Shown here: positions 58,623-64,000 of the stretch, one piece after another
How the letters are laid out: the number at the start of each line of letters is the position of its first letter
How positions within the stretch are numbered: the stretch's first letter is position 1
Assembly (NCBI GenBank): GCA_001936135.1
Contig: CP012810.1
Location: 4,091,012-4,155,011, forward strand
From: Saccharomycopsis fibuligera x Saccharomycopsis cf. fibuligera
Lineage: Eukaryota; Ascomycota; Saccharomycetes; Ascoideales; Saccharomycopsidaceae
Reading direction: 5' to 3'
Length of the DNA stretch: 64,000 nucleotides
Notes under the pieces: generated by a model
What the model saw: only the letters and a program-made list of their open reading frames with translations
The model's database searches: none
What the model was told of the DNA's origin: nothing
Program-made: the position numbers and the translations under genes

Positions 58623-61600
58623 AGATGACATTGACTCCACAGTAAACTACAGCAAGTAACAACAACAGCTCTAAAAGACTACTTTCTTAGGAAACAAAAA
58701 AGGATTGGCATGATATCTAGTAAGATCAAATGTGAAAAGAAGGAAAGAAACACAATCACTGCTTTACACTCAAGCAATTTTTGCACTTTCTATAAACCGT
58801 AAACGATAAAGCTGGTGAAAAGCTGGAGATGGTCTAAATAAACATCGAGGTAGGTAATAAGAGAGCAGCGTAACTGCATGCTCTGCGCAAAACGTAGCGA
58901 GCTAAAGGGTCAATGACAGTTGGTAATAGTAACTGGCAATAATGATAGTATTAAAACAAGAAATTAATTGTTTAGCAGAAAGTGTTAGAACAGCAGAGGG
59001 GCTTCTTGGAGCAGCTAGTATAATGGCGCACATACTGAAAAGATTCTTTGTTCTAACTAGAACAACGCTCAACAAAACGATGTACGTCCGGTATCAGTTT
59101 GTCATGAGCAAAAGGCATAAGTTGGCAGAGCAAAGACAAAAAGGGATCAAGATAGATTAAAGAATTAGGGAGAATAGAATTGCAAAAGGGAAACTGAGCG
59201 AGGATGTGCATTGACAGCGACAGTAATGTGAGAGGTAAGTAGAACAAAAGGATACTTGAGCTAATATAGCGGTTGTTGGAGGGTGATGCGTGAAATAGAG
59301 AGAGATGCGTAGAATTTTACATTAGATGATGAGAAGTTAGAACACAGTGAGTAGCACAATTAGACACGGTAATTGGATGAAGAAATGCACTGGTAATCGC
59401 AAGGGTCGAAATGCACAGTGGAAACATTTAAAGGGATATGCGTAACACAGAACTGTAGGAAGTCAGTTTATTGCAGTTGAATATAGTACAAAGGCTAAGA
59501 TGTTGCTCAAGGTTAAGCAGTCAATTGTGTCGAGCGACAAAATGACACAATGAAAAATAATCTTGATGCTGCGGGTGGGACGGAGCGCAGTGTAAAAGTA
59601 CAGCAAGGACAAACAGGAGCTACAAAAGAGTGCATACTGTGGAAAAGAAACGCTAGTTGTAGTAAGACAATAATATAGTATGTTACAAGAAGAAGGAGAA
59701 TTGAAATAGCTTTGAGCTCAAGCGAGATTCACAGTTTATACAAAAGGTAAATAACAAAGGAGGGTATACTTATTGGGAACGTTGTAAATTGAGTTAGGAA
59801 CAGGCAATAGGACAGTGGTGTAATAGCACGTTCTTTTCAAAGTCAATTATTGGATTGTCTATAACAGAGGAATATATGGTGTATATCAGGAAAGAGATAT
59901 AGCATGCTCGTCAACAAAGAAGACTTTATAGCAGAGTATATAATGAGACGATTTCTGATGGTTAACAAACATGATATATTGAAAAAGAAAAAACGATGAA
60001 GGTCAAGCACTAAAACAGAAACGCTTAATCGGCTAAAAGTATTAGAATAGCAGATGTGGCTATTTGGAGAAGCAACTATAGAAACAGGTATGAAGAACAG
60101 ATGTTGAGTTTAGGCAAAATGGTACACAACGAAACAAAAGTAATAAAAGGGGTTTCGAAACAACATTAGTTTAGTGTAAATAAAGTGCTACAACTAGTGT
60201 AGCAAATGATTAACGTGAAGCTTTGATAATCGCTGGCAGTTTAGATAATGATAAATGAAAAGGTGTGCTTTCAATAATAGCGAAGCTACTGCAGTGTTGT
60301 GGGCATAATAACAATGTGTTATGTTTTATGCAACATGTAATATTTGGTAGAAGAAAAAAAAAGGAAATAAAGAATAGGCTAGAGCGATGCTCAACAAACA
60401 ATTCAAAGGCAATTTAATTTTATCAGAAGCATACGCTAGTAGATAAGTGGGTCAAAGTTAGACTATTAGTGTGAACAAAAAAAAAAAAATGTGGGAACAA
60501 TATTGCAGAAGTATCACTAGAGTACAGGTTTCAAGAAAGCAGTGATTTGAGATGGAATGTTCAAAGAGAGTAGAAGATGCAAGGGTGGTAGTAATACTAG
60601 GAATAGAATATGGAGAAAAGAAGCGGTGATGGTATGATATTGCAGGGGCGGTGTGAAGAGGGTAGTAGATATAATACCCGTGTCAGAAAAGAAGTATTTT
60701 ATTAGAAGTAAAGCAACAAAGGAAAAATACGCAAAAGATGGCAAAAGGCGAACGGAGAGAGGAGATACACAAGCAAGGGTGTTGGGAAGACAAGAAATAT
60801 GATACAAGCGTCAGAAACAAAGTATAATATTTGTGATATAGCGGTAGTCGGAGGATGGGTGAGGAAGATTATGGAATTGAATATATGGAAGAAAAGAGCG
60901 GAAATAATGATTATGATGTTGAAGTGTAAAAAGATGGAATACAAGCTAATATAACGGTTGTTGGGGAGAGAGAGGAGTGTGGGATAGGATTTTACATGTG
61001 TCAGAAGAGAAGTATTATATTTGTAGTACAGTGGATGTGGAAGGGTGGTATGTGTAACGAGTTGGGTACAGGATTTAATTTATATGTTATGAAATACAAG
61101 ATGGTGTGCAAGGGCGTTGGACAGATAATAAATAGAGAACAAGAAAGAGAAAAGAAGTACTATAGAGGCAATACAGTGGTTATTGGAGGGGTGTGTATGT
61201 GTTAGATGAGAGGAGTGGCTGGCACAGGAGGTGTGTGAATTTATATGATATTGAGGTTGGGGTATTTGGCAAGGGCGGTGTGATGAAGAGGACAATATAA
61301 AAAAGTGTGAGGCAAAAAAAAAAGCGGAAGTGGTGGTATAATGGGGAGAAGAAGCGAAGTTCAATTTTGAATAGAATACAACAAGGAGACAGAAAGCAGG
61401 GGTAAAAAAACGGCAAGCTATCAAGCGAGATATTACAGTAGTGAGAGAGAGAATGAAAGGCGTTACAGGAATTGAGCACGGGGAAATAGAAGTGAGCAGT
61501 GCAAAGGTTTAAAAGTGGGTGATGGGTGGAGAAGCAGTAAATAGGAAATACAAGGAGATTACGAAGAGGGATGTAAGATTAGCGATTTGAATGTAAGTGT

Positions 61601-64000
61601 CAGAGAATGGTGGGAATTGGGGCAGGAGATGTAGCAGGAGATGTAGCAAAGGAGACAGTAGGTGAGGTAGCGTGCGTTTGGCAAAGGATAATGTTGGCAA
61701 TGGCATGTCAGTTTTTTTTGTTTTTTTTGTTGTTGTGTATTGTTTTAATTGCAATTTTTATTTGAGGATGTGTGAGCGCAGTAGTGAACAGGAGTGGATG
61801 GAATGGGCTAGAATAATTTACTATACAATTTGAAAAGGATGAGATAAAATAGGATAATAATGATGAAGAAGATGAAGGGGGGACGAAGTTAGAAAGAATA
61901 TGGGTAGGCTGAAAAGATGAGAGAAAGATAGGATGAAGCAGAGGGATGAGGCAGAGTGAAGTGTACGAATGAGGACAAGAAGACAAGAGAGATAGAAAGG
62001 CATTATGGGTATTGCAGAAAGGTGGCGGAGAGTATAGAAATAGAATTGGAATGAGTGAGTGTGGATGATTAGAAGTAGATAAGTGAAGAAGAATGGAAGA
62101 GGACAGAAGAGGGAAAAGTGATACAGGAGAGAAGCAGGAAATAGATTGCAAGGGTGGTAAGTTGGTAGAACTGATAGACAGGAGGACAAGAGAAATGGAA
62201 AGTGAGAAACAGGAAAGAAGACGAGAAAGGATAATAGAAAGATAATAGAGATAGAGGGCAAAGAGAGGAAAGGAGAGAAAGGAGAGCAAGGATAGAAGAA
62301 GGAGATGGATTGCAAGGGTGGATAGTTGGTAGAAAGGGAATTGAGAGAGAGAGATTTTAGAAGCAGAGAAAGAAATGGAAAGTAAGAAGCAGGAGAGAGG
62401 CGAGAGGGGGAGAATGTGTTAGGATAGAGTAAAAGAAAAATAAAGAAAAGAGAGATAATGAATAGAGGAACAAAATAAGGAAGAAGAATACAGAAGCAGA
62501 ACAGTGAGGTGAGAGTAAAAGATGGATAATAAAAAGGCAATAGAACAGGGGGAAGAGAAAACAGTATGAAGTAGTAGTAAAAAGACAGTAAAAACAATAG
62601 AAGTTACAGAAAAGTATTATAATGGTAATATATGGTTGTAGGAGGGTGGTAAGTGAGAGATTGATACGACAAAACGGAAGGGCGTCGAGAAGATAATAAA
62701 ACAGTATGTAGAAAGAATAAAAGAAGTAGTGCAGTAGCAGTAGAACGAAAGTAAAGACAATAGGGAATAAGAGTGACAAACAAGTATTATAATGGCAATA
62801 TAGAGTTGTAAAAGAGTGGCAAGTGAGAGATTGATATAAGATAGTATGTAAGTGCGTCGGGAAAGAAGTGAGAAAACAGAGGAAAATAATGGAAAGAATA
62901 AAGTAGCGACAAAAAAATATATATCGGTAATATAGAGTGGTAAAAGGATGTTACGACAGAGAATGATACAAGACAGTACGGAAGCGTGTGGAGTTTTTAC
63001 AAAAGGGGAAAGATAGTGGAAAGGGGTGAATAAGATAAGAGAAAAGTATTATGATGATAATATGGGAAAAGTAGGGGGTGATATGTGAGCAATTGATACA
63101 ACACAGTACAGAAAGGCGTCGGGAAGGTAGTAAGAAAAAAAACAGGAAGGGTATTGAAAAGAATAGAAGTAATAGGGAAGTGTGTAATTTGTTGATAATA
63201 TAAGATCGTAGGAGAACGGTATTCGTGAGATAACAATAGAAGATTGTATGAAAGGGCGTCGGGAAGGATGTAGGGAAGATATTAAAAATAATAGGAAATA
63301 TGGCGGAGTTATGATGATAGTAAGTGTGAGATTGATACAAGATAGTAAGCAAGGGTGTCGAGGTAATAGCACAGGGAGAAGAGAAAAGAAGTATTGGAGT
63401 AGTATTAGAATGGATAGAAAAGATAATAGGAGTAGCAGACAGGTATTATATTGGGAATACGGGGGAGGTAGGAGGGTAGTAGGTGAGATAGATTGATAGA
63501 AAATATTTTGCGAGGGTGTCGGGAAGGTAGTAAAAATAATAGGAAGATAGTGGAAATAATAAGAGAAACAGACAAGTATTATAATGGTGATATGGGAGAA
63601 GTAAGAGGTGGTAAGTAAGTAAGAGATTGATAGAAGATAGTATGGATGGGGGTTGGGAAGGTAGTAAAAATAATGGGAAGATAAAGGAAAGAATAGAAGT
63701 GACAGAAAAGTAATATATTGGTAATATGGGAGAGACAGGAAGGTGGTAAGTGAGAGAGTTGGGAAGGTAGTACAGAAACAGTAGGAAGAGAACAGAAGTA
63801 CGGCAGTAGTGTAGTAATAGAAGTTACAGAGGAGTAATTTATTGGTAATACGGCAGAAGCAGTAGGAAGGTATTGGTGAGAGAACAGTGCAAGATACAAA
63901 GGGAGAAGGTTGGGAAGGTAGTAAAGAAACAGTAGGAAGAGAAGAGATGTACGGCAGTAGTAGTAATAGGAAGTTACAGAAGAGTAATACGGGAGGAAGC
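58623..64000 (+). repeat. Purine-rich subtelomeric array 2 (continues past window)
   Basis: The + strand is again purine-rich and follows the same succession of landmarks as array 1: GATGCTGC-type blocks (58.61, 59.56 kb), the GCATACGCTAGTAGATAAG relative at 60.43 kb, ATCACTAGAGTACAGG at 60.51 kb, a block at 60,890-61,215 about 95 percent like 49,310-49,625, the T-rich interruption at 61,707-61,745 (as at 50,117-50,160), and the GTCGGGAAGG units from 62.7 kb. The left third is shorter and more scrambled than array 1. Minus-strand frames are not genes. Confidence 0.85.
63082..64000 (+). repeat. Near-identical 919-bp segment, copy 2 (cut by window edge)
   Basis: Matches 51,530-52,448 at constant offset. 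Its identity is far higher than that of neighbouring array parts, which differ by many indels. This suggests recent gene conversion or unequal exchange between subtelomeric copies. Confidence 0.92.

Noticed and set aside
61821-62597. A 258-residue Ser/Phe/Leu-rich minus-strand frame, with other frames of 100-190 residues nearby
   Set aside because: Same composition artefact; overlapping frames on the same strand are equally open and none resembles a known protein.
51696-63496. Identical 82-residue plus-strand frames at 51,696-51,944 and 63,248-63,496
   Set aside because: Their identity reflects the 919-bp DNA duplication. The peptide (Arg/Lys/Gly/Glu-rich) follows from purine codons and has no sign of selection.
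1-64000. tRNA, rRNA, CRISPR and LTR retrotransposon features
   Set aside because: I looked by eye for B-box-like GGTTCGA words, rRNA blocks, regularly spaced short repeats, and reverse transcriptase motifs, and found none that I could support.

Overview
The window is nuclear DNA of an ascomycete budding yeast (Saccharomycotina). Most genes are intronless and closely match yeast genes (RRP7, GRH1, STE50, BIK1, GLO1, a PDR16/SEC14-like gene, SDH7/ACN9). The two introns I could reconstruct are short (99 and 80 bp) and carry a TACTAAC branch point. Long glutamine and asparagine/serine tracts in STE50 and a JSN1-like gene, and a Tac1-type CGG-N4-CGG site upstream of the PDR16-like gene, suggest a Candida/Lodderomyces-type species. 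Whether CTG is read as serine or leucine could not be settled from this window, so residues at CTG codons are provisional.

Positions 1-38,600 are ordinary chromosome arm. In order they hold a JSN1/PUF-family gene running off the left edge; an intact Tnp2/Plavaka-like DDE transposase gene; STE50 and RRP7 (divergent; RRPE and PAC boxes precede RRP7); GRH1; a beta-lactamase-fold hydrolase; SDH7 with an intron; a small secreted Ser/Thr-rich protein; an F-box protein; a type II membrane protein of an unnamed fungal family; an intron-containing gene of unknown function; GLO1; a nitronate monooxygenase; BIK1; a PDR16-like lipid-transfer protein divergent from a CLD1-like mitochondrial hydrolase; and a membrane-anchored coiled-coil protein.

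From about 38,700 to the right edge the character changes to what looks like subtelomere. A gene at 39,525-43,813 encodes a tyrosine-recombinase (YR)-like domain continuous in sequence with a RecQ-type helicase, but split by a one-base frame change inside the catalytic domain. A second, diverged YR gene without a helicase lies at 54,112-57,412. It too has a single frame change just before the predicted tyrosine nucleophile, and its downstream frame has no ATG until its penultimate codons. Flanking these genes are shared repeats: a left module (38,761-39,500; again at 57,841-58,361) and a right module (from 44,460; again from 58,440) leading into long strand-asymmetric purine-rich arrays (45.3-53.0 kb and 58.6-64.0 kb). 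The arrays are paralogous, and the last 919 bp of the window are almost identical to 51,530-52,448. At 58.36-58.44 kb left and right modules abut with no gene between them, as if it were an empty or deleted site. A GC-rich GGGT-motif island (53.03-53.57 kb) and several palindromes precede the second YR gene. The YR/RecQ genes with their repeat-flanked arrays are the best candidate in this window for a poorly described system; the many long minus-strand frames in the arrays are composition artefacts.
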